Shown here one piece after another: positions 1 through 6,470 of a stretch of 6,472 nucleotides of DNA. The stretch spans positions 1 to 6,472 of the forward strand of contig JAGRCC010000536.1 in NCBI GenBank assembly GCA_020433785.1. The letters run 5' to 3'. This DNA is from Anaerolineae bacterium. GTDB lineage: Bacteria; Chloroflexota; Anaerolineae; 4572-78; J111. Within the stretch, counting starts at the first letter, position 1. Each line of letters opens with the position of its first letter. Made by a program: the position numbers and the translations under genes. The notes beneath the pieces were generated by a model. It saw only the letters and a list, made by a program, of their open reading frames with translations. It ran no database searches and was not told where the DNA came from.

Positions 1-1
1 A

Positions 2-16
2 TGCAAGGTTTTTGCA
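2..16. repeat. Short inverted repeat TGCAA-N5-TTGCA
   Basis: A perfect 5-base inverted repeat with a 5-base spacer lies at the left edge of the window, upstream of the TATAAT box. It could be a small operator or part of the end of an upstream unit. It is too short, and not followed by a clear T-run, to be called a terminator. Confidence 0.2.
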
Positions 17-22
17 ACTTTT

Positions 23-53
23 ATAGGCTATAATCAATATAGCTATTAATCAT
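23..53 (+). repeat. Imperfect tandem repeat in the leader, possible operator
   Basis: Two abutting units, ATAGGCTATAATCAAT (23-38) and ATAGCTATTAATCAT (39-53), differ by small indels. Each contains TAATCA (31-36 and 47-52), and a third TAATCA lies at 66-71. The first unit contains the TATAAT box. Direct repeats around a promoter are the usual kind of site for OmpR-like and SARP regulators, so autoregulation by the third gene is possible. The stretch is AT-rich and short, so chance similarity is a real alternative. Confidence 0.35.
29..34 (+). promoter_or_regulatory. Candidate -10 box (TATAAT) for the operon
   Basis: A perfect TATAAT lies in the AT-rich leader, 52 bases before the start codon of the first gene. 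No good -35 partner exists at the usual 16-18 base spacing: TTGCAA at 12-17 is only 11 bases away, and the bases at the proper distance are a poor match. If it is used, the promoter is weak, activator-dependent or read by another sigma factor. The lack of a -35 would suit a promoter needing an activator such as a SARP protein, but that is inference. Confidence 0.35.
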
Positions 54-74
54 AGTGGTCCGAAATAATCAGGC

Positions 75-78
75 GGAG
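75..78 (+). promoter_or_regulatory. Ribosome-binding site of the hydrolase gene
   Basis: GGAG lies seven bases before the ATG at 86 and fixes that start. It sits inside the 11-base stretch CGGAGACCGAT, which recurs as its reverse complement at 5555-5565, just past the end of the operon. Confidence 0.75.
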
Positions 79-85
79 ACCGATA

Positions 86-1039
86 ATGTATATAAAATTC
101 TGGGGAACCCGCGGCTCTATTCCCACTGCACTCTCCTCGCAGGCGCTACGGCGAAAATATCGACAGGTATTGGCCGGAGCCGCTGGACTAGATTTAACCG
201 ACAAAGCGGTGGTTGATCGATATTTGGCCCAACTGCCTTTGCCATTGCAGCAGCCGGTGGGCGGCAATACCACCTGCCTTGAAATCCGTAGCGGCGACCA
301 ACTCTTGATTCTCGACGCCGGCTCCGGGCTGCGGCTGTTGGGGCTTGACTTGCTCGACAAAGGATTTGCCGCCGGTCATCACCAAGCCGATATTCTCATG
401 ACCCACACCCATTGGGATCACATTCAAGGGTTTCCTTTTTTCGGCCCCGCGTTTGTTCCCGGCAATCGGTTCACCTTTTACAGTCCTTTTGAAGATTTGG
501 CCGAGCGACTGAACCAACAGCAGCACGTCAATTACTTTCCTGTGCCGGTTGACTACATGAGTGCCGAATTTGCCTTTGTCCCCATTAAACCGGAGGAATG
601 GCTTCAAATTGGAAAATTTCGAATTTATCCGATGCGCCTATCTCATCCCGGCCTCACCTACGGCTATCGAATTGAAGATGGCTGCTCGTGCCTGGTCATG
701 GCCACCGACTCCGAGTACAAACGAGTCGATCCGGATAGCACCGAAGCCTACGTTGAATTCTTTCGCGACGCTGACTTGCTCATCTTCGACGCCCAGTATA
801 GTCTGAGCGAAGTCTTAGATAAACCTGATTGGGGACACAGCACCGCGATGATGGGAGCTGAACTGGCCCATCGGGCCCAAGCTAAGCGACTGGCTCTATT
901 TCACCACGATCCAACCAGTACTGATGAAAAGATTTGGAGCGCCAGGGAACAAGCCGAAGCCTATTTAATGCGTCGTCATAATGGCCGCAGCGCCTGCGAA
1001 GTATTGGTGGCCTATGATGGCCTAACCCTTGAGGTATAA
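86..1039 (+). CDS. MBL-fold metallo-hydrolase (possible phosphodiesterase)
   Basis: This is a 317-residue cytosolic metallo-beta-lactamase-fold hydrolase, most likely a phosphodiesterase or related hydrolase with a two-metal site; the substrate cannot be read from sequence. Visible in order: an N-terminal WGTRGSIP strand-loop (residues 6-13), GGNTT (59-63), LDAGSG (76-81), the metal motif HTHWDH (107-112), a third histidine in LSHPG (H187), the bridging aspartate in ATDSE (D208), and later histidines in WGHST (H251) and LFHHDP (H273/H274). The ligand set therefore looks complete. About 45 residues lie between RGSIP and GGNT, longer than in the compact members of this family, where the two motifs are close. 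There is no signal peptide or membrane segment. The ATG at 86 is supported by GGAG seven bases upstream and by the family-typical N-terminus. It is the first gene of a probable operon with a GAF kinase and a response regulator, which suggests a signalling role, possibly turnover of a nucleotide ligand. The fold assignment is firm; the activity is inferred. Confidence 0.9.
   Translation: MYIKFWGTRGSIPTALSSQALRRKYRQVLAGAAGLDLTDKAVVDRYLAQLPLPLQQPVGGNTTCLEIRSGDQLLILDAGSGLRLLGLDLLDKGFAAGHHQADILMTHTHWDHIQGFPFFGPAFVPGNRFTFYSPFEDLAERLNQQQHVNYFPVPVDYMSAEFAFVPIKPEEWLQIGKFRIYPMRLSHPGLTYGYRIEDGCSCLVMATDSEYKRVDPDSTEAYVEFFRDADLLIFDAQYSLSEVLDKPDWGHSTAMMGAELAHRAQAKRLALFHHDPTSTDEKIWSAREQAEAYLMRRHNGRSACEVLVAYDGLTLEV
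1031..1035 (+). promoter_or_regulatory. Ribosome-binding site of the kinase gene
   Basis: GAGGT overlaps the last codons of the hydrolase gene and lies six bases before the GTG at 1042. It decides in favour of this GTG over the first internal ATG, at 1123, and supports translational coupling with the upstream gene. Confidence 0.7.
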
Positions 1040-1041
1040 GC

Positions 1042-3816
1042 GTGGTTTTGAACCTATCATCCAAAGCCAAAGAGAATTTAACCAACGAACGCCTGAACAG
1101 CTTGTATGAACTGATCGGGTTGATGAATTCAGTTTACCAACTGCCGGATCTGTTAGAATTTGTGGTTGATCGGGCCTTGAATTTGACCGGCGGCCACCGC
1201 GGCTTGCTCTTGCTCAGCGATGACCACGAACGGTCGCTTCAGCACATTGCGGTTAAACAGGGGCAGGAGTTGGATGACAATCAGGTGGAACAGGCGCTCA
1301 GTTTTGTTAGCACAACGGTTATTAAAGATGTGCTGGTCAAAGGGGAGCCGCGCCTGATTAGAAATTTGCCTGGCGATCGCCGCTTTGAAGTTGTCGCCGG
1401 CAGCGACACCGCCGAATATAAAAACGTGCGATCTGTGCTGGCGGTCCCACTCAAAATCGCTCAAGAATTAGTTGGTCTCATTTACATCGATCACCCCCGC
1501 CAGGCCATCTTTGGCCAGGCCGATTTGGATTTTTTGAGCGCTTTTGCCACCCAGGCAGCGTTGGCGATTAATCGGGCCCAAACCCACCAGCGCCAGCTCG
1601 ATGAATTAGCCTTGCTAAATCAGTTGAGCCGGAGCGTGGTTGAGGTGCTTGACCTGGACGAAGTTCTAACCCGAATTGTGCGCGAGGCCACCCGCATGCT
1701 CCACGTCGAGACAGGCTCGGTCCTGCTGTTGGACGCCCCAGGCACAGAACTTTACTTTGCCACTTCAATTTCCAACGGCGAACGAGTCGATATTCCTACT
1801 CGCCTGCGGAGCAACCAAGGGCTGGCCGGTTGGGTTGTCTCCACAGGGGAGACCGTTTGCATTAGCAATGTCGCCCAAGATGACCGCTGGTTCGGCGAAG
1901 TCGAGTACGGGTTTATCACGCGCTCGCTGCTGGCCGTGCCGCTGCAATCGGAGCGGCGCTCACTGGGCGTTTTGCAGGTTCTCAACAAAAAAAGCCCGTC
2001 CGGCTTCAGCCGCAGCGATGAAACGCTGCTGTCAGCCTTTGCCGCCTCAGCCACCATCGCCATTGAAAATGCCCGTCTGTACGAAGAGGCCAGCCAGGCT
2101 CGACGTCTGCGCGCGCTCAATCAAATCTCGCTGGCCTTGAGCCAAACACTCGGCCTGCCGACGGTCCTCAACACCGGCTTGGAAAAATCTCTGGCCGCCC
2201 TCAATGCTGATGCCGGGGCCATCAGGTTGACTTATTTGCTGCCGCAAGCCGACTCGTTTCCGGAGCAAATTACTCGCGGGCTGGGGCCACAGCGCCGGTT
2301 AGCCCACCAACAGCAGTTGGCCTTAGAAAACCTATCTAATCAACTGTTAACCGGCCAGATAACCGCTCCCTTTGTGGTGAACGCGGAGACCACGGCCGAT
2401 CATTTGAACCGGAATGTAGATGAGATGATTCCCGGTATGGCAGCGATGGCCCTGGTTTCAATCGAAGCCGGGGATAAAATAGCCGGATCGCTAGCCGTGA
2501 TGTGGTCCGCGGCTCACACGGTGGGCCAGGAAGAGATCAACCTGCTGGTCGGCATCGCCCAGATCATTGGACTGGCCGTGCAAAACGCCACTCACTACAA
2601 TCAGATGCAGGCCAAAACCATCCACCTGACCTATCTGAGTGAGATTGGCAGCGCCTTAACCAGCAGTCTCGACCTCGATCACGTCCTGCGGGTCAATATC
2701 GAAGGCGTCAACTCGGTTTTGAAAACAGAGCGCACCTCCGTCTTCCTCATCGATGATAAAACCAGCGAATTGGTTCTGCGCCACACCAATGAAGGGGATG
2801 CGGATATTCGCTTAAGCCACCCCTGGCAAGGTATCGCCGGCTGGGTGGCCGAGCACGATAAACCGGCTTTGGTCAACAATACTCGGGCTGATCCGCGCTA
2901 CTCCCGCGAAGTTGCGGCCCAAACCGGTTACGAAACACGCGCCTTGCTGTGCGTGCCGCTCAAAGTTAATGGCGAAGTTATCGGCGTGGTTGAAGCGCTC
3001 AATCGAACCGATGGTCAGGCCTTCAAACAGCAGCATCTCGATCTGTTGATCGAGTTTACCCAGTGGGCCGCCATCGCCATTCACAACGCGCGCCTATTTG
3101 ATGAATTGGTGCGGGCTTATCAGCACCTGGCCGATGAGCAAACGCGGCGCATCACCGCCGAAACCCGAGGCGCAATGGCGGCCGTCATCCTGGATATGGG
3201 CCATACGATGAACAACATCGTAGGCGCAATCCGGGTTTGGGCGTTAACGTTGGAACACCATCCTCTGTCCGCGCCTCAAGCCCCGCTCTTCCAGAAGATG
3301 ATCGGCCAAATTCGCGAGAACGCCGAAGAAGCCATCGACCTGATTCACCGGCTGCGCGACCCGCTCGATCCCCCGGAGTTGTCGCCGACCGATATTCACC
3401 TGTGCCTCGATCAAGCGATTCAAAGCTGCTGGCAGCCGGGACACATCAAACTCACTAAAAATTATGACAAAACGGTGCCTCTCGCCAGAGCCAATGAGCG
3501 CTGCTTGCAAGCCGTGTTTCATAATCTGCTGTCCAACGCCATCCAGGCCATCGCCGAAGCCGGTGGCAGAATTAAGATTTCGACCGGTTTAACTGTGGGT
3601 GGGCAAGTAAAAATCACTATCAACGATAATGGTCCTGGTATTCCCCCGGAATTGAAAGCTGATATTTTCAAACCGGGCGTTTCCACCAAGTCCGGCCTGG
3701 GGTTTGGCTTGTGGCTGGTTGAAACATTCGTTCACCAATTTAACGGATCAATCACCTTTGATACGTCCGAAAATGGAACCACCTTTACGTTGTTACTGCA
3801 TCCATGGCAAGCTTAA
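1042..3816 (+). CDS. Four-GAF soluble sensor histidine kinase
   Basis: This 924-residue protein is a cytosolic histidine kinase with no membrane segment. Four GAF-type units each begin with a similar lead-in helix (near residues 20, 190, 358 and 531): GAF1 about 20-180, GAF2 190-347, GAF3 355-518 (the most divergent) and GAF4 530-687. GAF2 and GAF4 carry the clearest core (GLAGWV at 260-265, GIAGWV at 597-602, and AVPL/CVPL strands). GAF2 also keeps an NKFDE pattern (N315, K316, F322, D326, E327). The kinase core follows: H-box GHTMNN with candidate phospho-acceptor H721, N-box HNLLSNA (827-833), G1 box DNGPGIP (862-868), F-box near F876 and G2 box GLGFGL (885-890). The ATP-binding half looks intact. 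The H-box is unusual in having Thr rather than Glu/Asp after His. The GTG start is supported by GAGGT at 1031-1035 and by the two-base gap to the previous stop, which suggests translational coupling. The downstream double-receiver regulator is the obvious partner. The ligand is unknown. Confidence 0.93.
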   Translation: MVLNLSSKAKENLTNERLNSLYELIGLMNSVYQLPDLLEFVVDRALNLTGGHRGLLLLSDDHERSLQHIAVKQGQELDDNQVEQALSFVSTTVIKDVLVKGEPRLIRNLPGDRRFEVVAGSDTAEYKNVRSVLAVPLKIAQELVGLIYIDHPRQAIFGQADLDFLSAFATQAALAINRAQTHQRQLDELALLNQLSRSVVEVLDLDEVLTRIVREATRMLHVETGSVLLLDAPGTELYFATSISNGERVDIPTRLRSNQGLAGWVVSTGETVCISNVAQDDRWFGEVEYGFITRSLLAVPLQSERRSLGVLQVLNKKSPSGFSRSDETLLSAFAASATIAIENARLYEEASQARRLRALNQISLALSQTLGLPTVLNTGLEKSLAALNADAGAIRLTYLLPQADSFPEQITRGLGPQRRLAHQQQLALENLSNQLLTGQITAPFVVNAETTADHLNRNVDEMIPGMAAMALVSIEAGDKIAGSLAVMWSAAHTVGQEEINLLVGIAQIIGLAVQNATHYNQMQAKTIHLTYLSEIGSALTSSLDLDHVLRVNIEGVNSVLKTERTSVFLIDDKTSELVLRHTNEGDADIRLSHPWQGIAGWVAEHDKPALVNNTRADPRYSREVAAQTGYETRALLCVPLKVNGEVIGVVEALNRTDGQAFKQQHLDLLIEFTQWAAIAIHNARLFDELVRAYQHLADEQTRRITAETRGAMAAVILDMGHTMNNIVGAIRVWALTLEHHPLSAPQAPLFQKMIGQIRENAEEAIDLIHRLRDPLDPPELSPTDIHLCLDQAIQSCWQPGHIKLTKNYDKTVPLARANERCLQAVFHNLLSNAIQAIAEAGGRIKISTGLTVGGQVKITINDNGPGIPPELKADIFKPGVSTKSGLGFGLWLVETFVHQFNGSITFDTSENGTTFTLLLHPWQA

Positions 3817-3831
3817 TTATTGCGAAAAAAT

Positions 3832-3836
3832 GGAGG
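3832..3836 (+). promoter_or_regulatory. Ribosome-binding site of the response regulator gene
   Basis: GGAGG lies five bases before the ATG at 3842, in the 25-base gap after the kinase stop codon. This strong site is the main reason for rejecting the longer in-frame reading that begins inside the kinase gene. Confidence 0.8.
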
Positions 3837-3841
3837 ATCTA

Positions 3842-5509
3842 ATGAGTCACCAACCCAATATTCTCGTCGTTGAAGATCGAGCCGACTGGCAAGGTATTCT
3901 GTACGAATCGGTGCTGCGTGAAGGGTATACCCCGCACCCGGCCACCTCTTATGAAGAAGCCTTGACGGCGCTTGGAACCAAAAAGTTTGATCTGGCGATA
4001 GTCGATCCGGTGCTGGATATGGGCAACCGCTTTAACCGTGAGGGGTTGAGCGTGGTCGAAAAGATTCGCAAAATCGAGCCGGAGATGCCGGTTGTGATCA
4101 TTACCGGTTCCTTTACTCGCGATATGAAAGCCAGCTTACAGCAACTTTCACCCGATTCGCCCGTTCTATTCAAAGAAAATTGGGACCCTGTGGCCTTCAG
4201 CAACCTGATCCACGAATTTGTGGGGGAGCAAGCAGACGTCGAATTGTCAGTCGGTGCGCTGCAACCATCGGATCAGTCCGGCCAACCAGCGCCGCGCCTC
4301 AGCCCGCCGCCGCCCGAACGCGCCGTCAATGCGCCCCGGGTGCTCATCGTCGAAAATCGGGAAGATTGGCAAAATATCGTTGCCGCCGCGCTCGACCAGA
4401 TTGGCTGCTTCTGGCGGCTGGCTCAAAGTGCGCAAGAAGCGCTGCTGGAACTGGAGCGAGAAAGCTTTCACCTGGTTATCCTGGATTTGAAGCTGCAAAA
4501 AGTCAATTTACCGCTTTCCTCCAGTGAGGGCTGGCTGCTGCTCGATCATTTGAGCGAAGTCCAACCCAATACCAAAGTCGTGATTCTCAGCGGCCAGGCC
4601 GGTCCCGGCGACGTGGCCGATTTACTCAAGAACTATCCGATTATTGATTTTATCGAAAAACAACGTTTCAGCACCAACGCGATTCGACGGGCGGTTGAGC
4701 AGGCCACCCAGGCTCCGGCGCTGCGGATTCAAACCTTCGGCCAGTTCCGCCTCTGGCGCGATGGCAAACTCATCGAAAGTTGGGAGCGCCCTCAAGCTGA
4801 GACAGTGGTTAAGCTGCTGCTGATTCGACGCGCCAGGGGCGGCCGCGCCGTACCGGCCGATGAACTGATCACCCGCCTGTGGCCCGATTCGGATGAATTG
4901 GGTGGCCGCAAAAAGCTGCTGCCGCTGATCAGCAATGCGCGCCGCACCTTGGAACCGGACAGCGAGCCGCGTGACTCTAACTTTATTATCCGCACCGTTA
5001 ACGGTTACTTCTTTGAACTGAGCGGTCAGGTGACCTGGGATTTAAGCGATTTTCGTCAGCACCTACGCCAGGGGCGTGATCTGGTTCGTGCCGGTCAATG
5101 GTCTGAAGCCATCGTTGAATTGGAACGAGGCTGCGCTCTTTACCAAGGCGACTTCTTGGCCGAGAATCGCTACGAGGATTGGGCAATCAACATTCGGCGA
5201 GAAATCATCACCGAATTCCGCGATCTGCTCGTTCTTTTAGCCGATGCCTACGCGGCCTTGGGCCGCTATCAGGATGCTATCAGCCCGTGTGAACTGGCCC
5301 TGCAAAAAGATCCTATGCTGGAGAGCGCCTATCGCCGCCTGATGCGCTATCACGCCTGCAACCACGATAAAGGCCAAGCCCTCAAAGTCTATCGCGACTG
5401 CCTGACACTGTTCGAAGAACTGTTCGGCGAAAGTCCCACCCCCGCCACCCGTCGCTTGTATGAAGCCATCGCTAATGACGAGCCGGTGGATTGTGAGGTA
5501 AAAGATTAA
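3842..5509 (+). CDS. Double-receiver SARP-type response regulator
   Basis: This 555-residue protein is a probable transcriptional regulator controlled by the upstream kinase. Receiver 1 (about 5-130) has acidic pair E11/D12, phospho-acceptor D55, T88 and K111. A proline-rich linker (about 131-165) follows. Receiver 2 (about 166-289) has E171/N172, D215, S250 and K273, so one acidic metal ligand is replaced by Asn. The two receivers share the start of their first strand and helix (VEDRADWQ and VENREDWQ), which suggests an internal duplication. Residues about 294-393 form an OmpR-like winged helix (TFGQFRLW, then RLWPD). Residues about 398-545 match the helical, TPR-like BTAD domain of SARP activators (DFRQHL, YQGDFL, Y-R-LM, YRDCLTLFEELF). 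The frame stays open back to 3704, but the ATG at 3842 is preferred: it has GGAGG five bases upstream and starts just before the first receiver strand, whereas the longer reading would overlap the kinase gene by over 100 bases. Target genes cannot be read from sequence. Confidence 0.92.
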   Translation: MSHQPNILVVEDRADWQGILYESVLREGYTPHPATSYEEALTALGTKKFDLAIVDPVLDMGNRFNREGLSVVEKIRKIEPEMPVVIITGSFTRDMKASLQQLSPDSPVLFKENWDPVAFSNLIHEFVGEQADVELSVGALQPSDQSGQPAPRLSPPPPERAVNAPRVLIVENREDWQNIVAAALDQIGCFWRLAQSAQEALLELERESFHLVILDLKLQKVNLPLSSSEGWLLLDHLSEVQPNTKVVILSGQAGPGDVADLLKNYPIIDFIEKQRFSTNAIRRAVEQATQAPALRIQTFGQFRLWRDGKLIESWERPQAETVVKLLLIRRARGGRAVPADELITRLWPDSDELGGRKKLLPLISNARRTLEPDSEPRDSNFIIRTVNGYFFELSGQVTWDLSDFRQHLRQGRDLVRAGQWSEAIVELERGCALYQGDFLAENRYEDWAINIRREIITEFRDLLVLLADAYAALGRYQDAISPCELALQKDPMLESAYRRLMRYHACNHDKGQALKVYRDCLTLFEELFGESPTPATRRLYEAIANDEPVDCEVKD

Positions 5510-5534
5510 CCAGCAGGGTAATACCAACTTCCCA
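5510..5534. other. 25-base gap between convergent genes
   Basis: This gap separates the stop codon of the response regulator gene from the stop codon of the restriction gene on the other strand. It holds no stable hairpin or T-run. Either termination signals lie inside the coding ends or transcripts from each side run into the other gene, giving overlapping antisense RNA. Confidence 0.6.
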
Positions 5535-6470
5535 TTAGTTTCGTGGTCCTAAAAATCGGTCTCCGTTAAAATGGATAAGATGGTCAGGCAATTCAGCCAG
5601 CCAGACTTCTGTTTCCCAGGCTATTTCTGATAAAAACCCTCTAAAGGTAGCAAAATCAAGAAAAGCACTGACATAAATGCGACCGACTGAACTTTGCTCA
5701 AGCATAGTTTCCAGTTCTACATAGCGTTTGGGAGACACCGGGCCATGTGAGGTAACGGCTTCGAGTAAAAACAGCCAATTTCGCAGTTCGTCATAAAGCA
5801 AAATGTCCGGCAGTTTATCGTGATTTGAAGCGGGAATACCCAACTTCTCCAAACTTGGCCTGTCAAATATCAGCGTTTTATTTTCTGTGTCACCTAAATA
5901 TAAGAGTGTTGCTCCCGGCGCAAACCGTGGCCCAAATTCTTCGATAATGGCAACTTGTAATTCGTTGTGCCGACCCGGCGATAGATGATATTCTTCTCCA
6001 TTCGCCAGAGTTAACGGCACGCGATGGTGTTGCCGGTGTTTCTGATAAAGTTCAAGAAGCGCCCCTTTATTTTCATTGAAAGATTGCACGGATTGTGCCC
6101 AATTATCCGTTTGATAAGTGCGAATCGTAGCTAAAGCCACGTCAGATAATGCATAGTGAGTACGGGGACTATTTGTCGGTAATTTGGGATCGTCAGGGTT
6201 GCGCAGGACCAAACCGGCTTGGATAAATTGATGAATTACCTGGCGGCGGATGGTTTCACGCGTATTTTCAGCATAATCGCGATCATACCGTTCTTTCATT
6301 GCTAATAAAATGTCGTGGATCCGCACACTTTGGCGTTTGGCTTCTTCCCAAGGCGTGTTTTCCGAAAGTTGAGCCATAACCAGCAAGGTTAACGCCGACA
6401 TTTCGTTCTGCTGACTCGCAGGCAATCCTAGCGCTTTCAATACATCTTGTGCTTCTTGAATTTTTCCCAT
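5535..6470 (-). CDS. BsuBI/PstI-family type II restriction endonuclease
   Basis: This is a 311-residue type II restriction endonuclease of the BsuBI/PstI family, whose founding members cut CTGCAG; the specificity here is inferred from family membership. The N-terminal helical, HTH-like half includes LKALGLP (11-17), QQNEMSAL (20-27), RETIRRQ (71-77), IHQFIQAGLV (79-88) and NPDDP..PTNSP (91-102). The C-terminal nuclease half runs from LSPGRHN (163-169) through PRFAPG (181-186), YLGDTENK (191-198), HDKLPD (217-222), EAVTSHGPVSPKR (237-249), AWETEVW (284-290) and the tail HFNGDRFLGPR (300-310). D222 and E237 are the likely PD-(D/E)XK-type acidic residues, a motif inference. The length fits the family (a little over 300 residues), so the gene looks complete. 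The ATG is two bases from the window edge, so its ribosome-binding site is out of view, but the MGKIQEAQ start matches the family N-terminus. The protecting methyltransferase is not in the window. Four sampled 60-base lines average about 46% GC against about 59% for four lines of the kinase gene, hinting at separate ancestry. Confidence 0.93.
   Translation of the reverse strand: MGKIQEAQDVLKALGLPASQQNEMSALTLLVMAQLSENTPWEEAKRQSVRIHDILLAMKERYDRDYAENTRETIRRQVIHQFIQAGLVLRNPDDPKLPTNSPRTHYALSDVALATIRTYQTDNWAQSVQSFNENKGALLELYQKHRQHHRVPLTLANGEEYHLSPGRHNELQVAIIEEFGPRFAPGATLLYLGDTENKTLIFDRPSLEKLGIPASNHDKLPDILLYDELRNWLFLLEAVTSHGPVSPKRYVELETMLEQSSVGRIYVSAFLDFATFRGFLSEIAWETEVWLAELPDHLIHFNGDRFLGPRN

Noticed and set aside
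1..33. A 10-codon open frame (ATG at 1, TAA at 31-33) at the left edge.
   Set aside because: It begins exactly at the window edge with no visible ribosome-binding site. It could be a leader peptide, the tail of an upstream gene or chance, and nothing in the window decides.
1373..1380. GCGATCGC, the HIP1 octamer that is frequent in many cyanobacteria.
   Set aside because: I noticed only one copy, while HIP1-rich genomes usually carry several per window of this size. It does not identify the organism.
1676..2140. Long open frames overlapping the kinase gene in other frames and on the other strand.
   Set aside because: They lie wholly within a gene whose frame gives recognisable GAF and kinase motifs. 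Their own translations show no family motif and fit shadow frames of GC-rich codons.
3704..3841. Longer in-frame reading of the response regulator gene starting inside the kinase gene.
   Set aside because: The extra 46 residues overlap the conserved end of the kinase domain in another frame and do not resemble a receiver. GGAGG before the ATG at 3842 gives a better start.
5555..5567. CGG-TCT-CCG as a small hairpin that could end transcription of the operon.
   Set aside because: The stem is only three base pairs with a three-base loop and no T-run follows, so it is not a credible intrinsic terminator.
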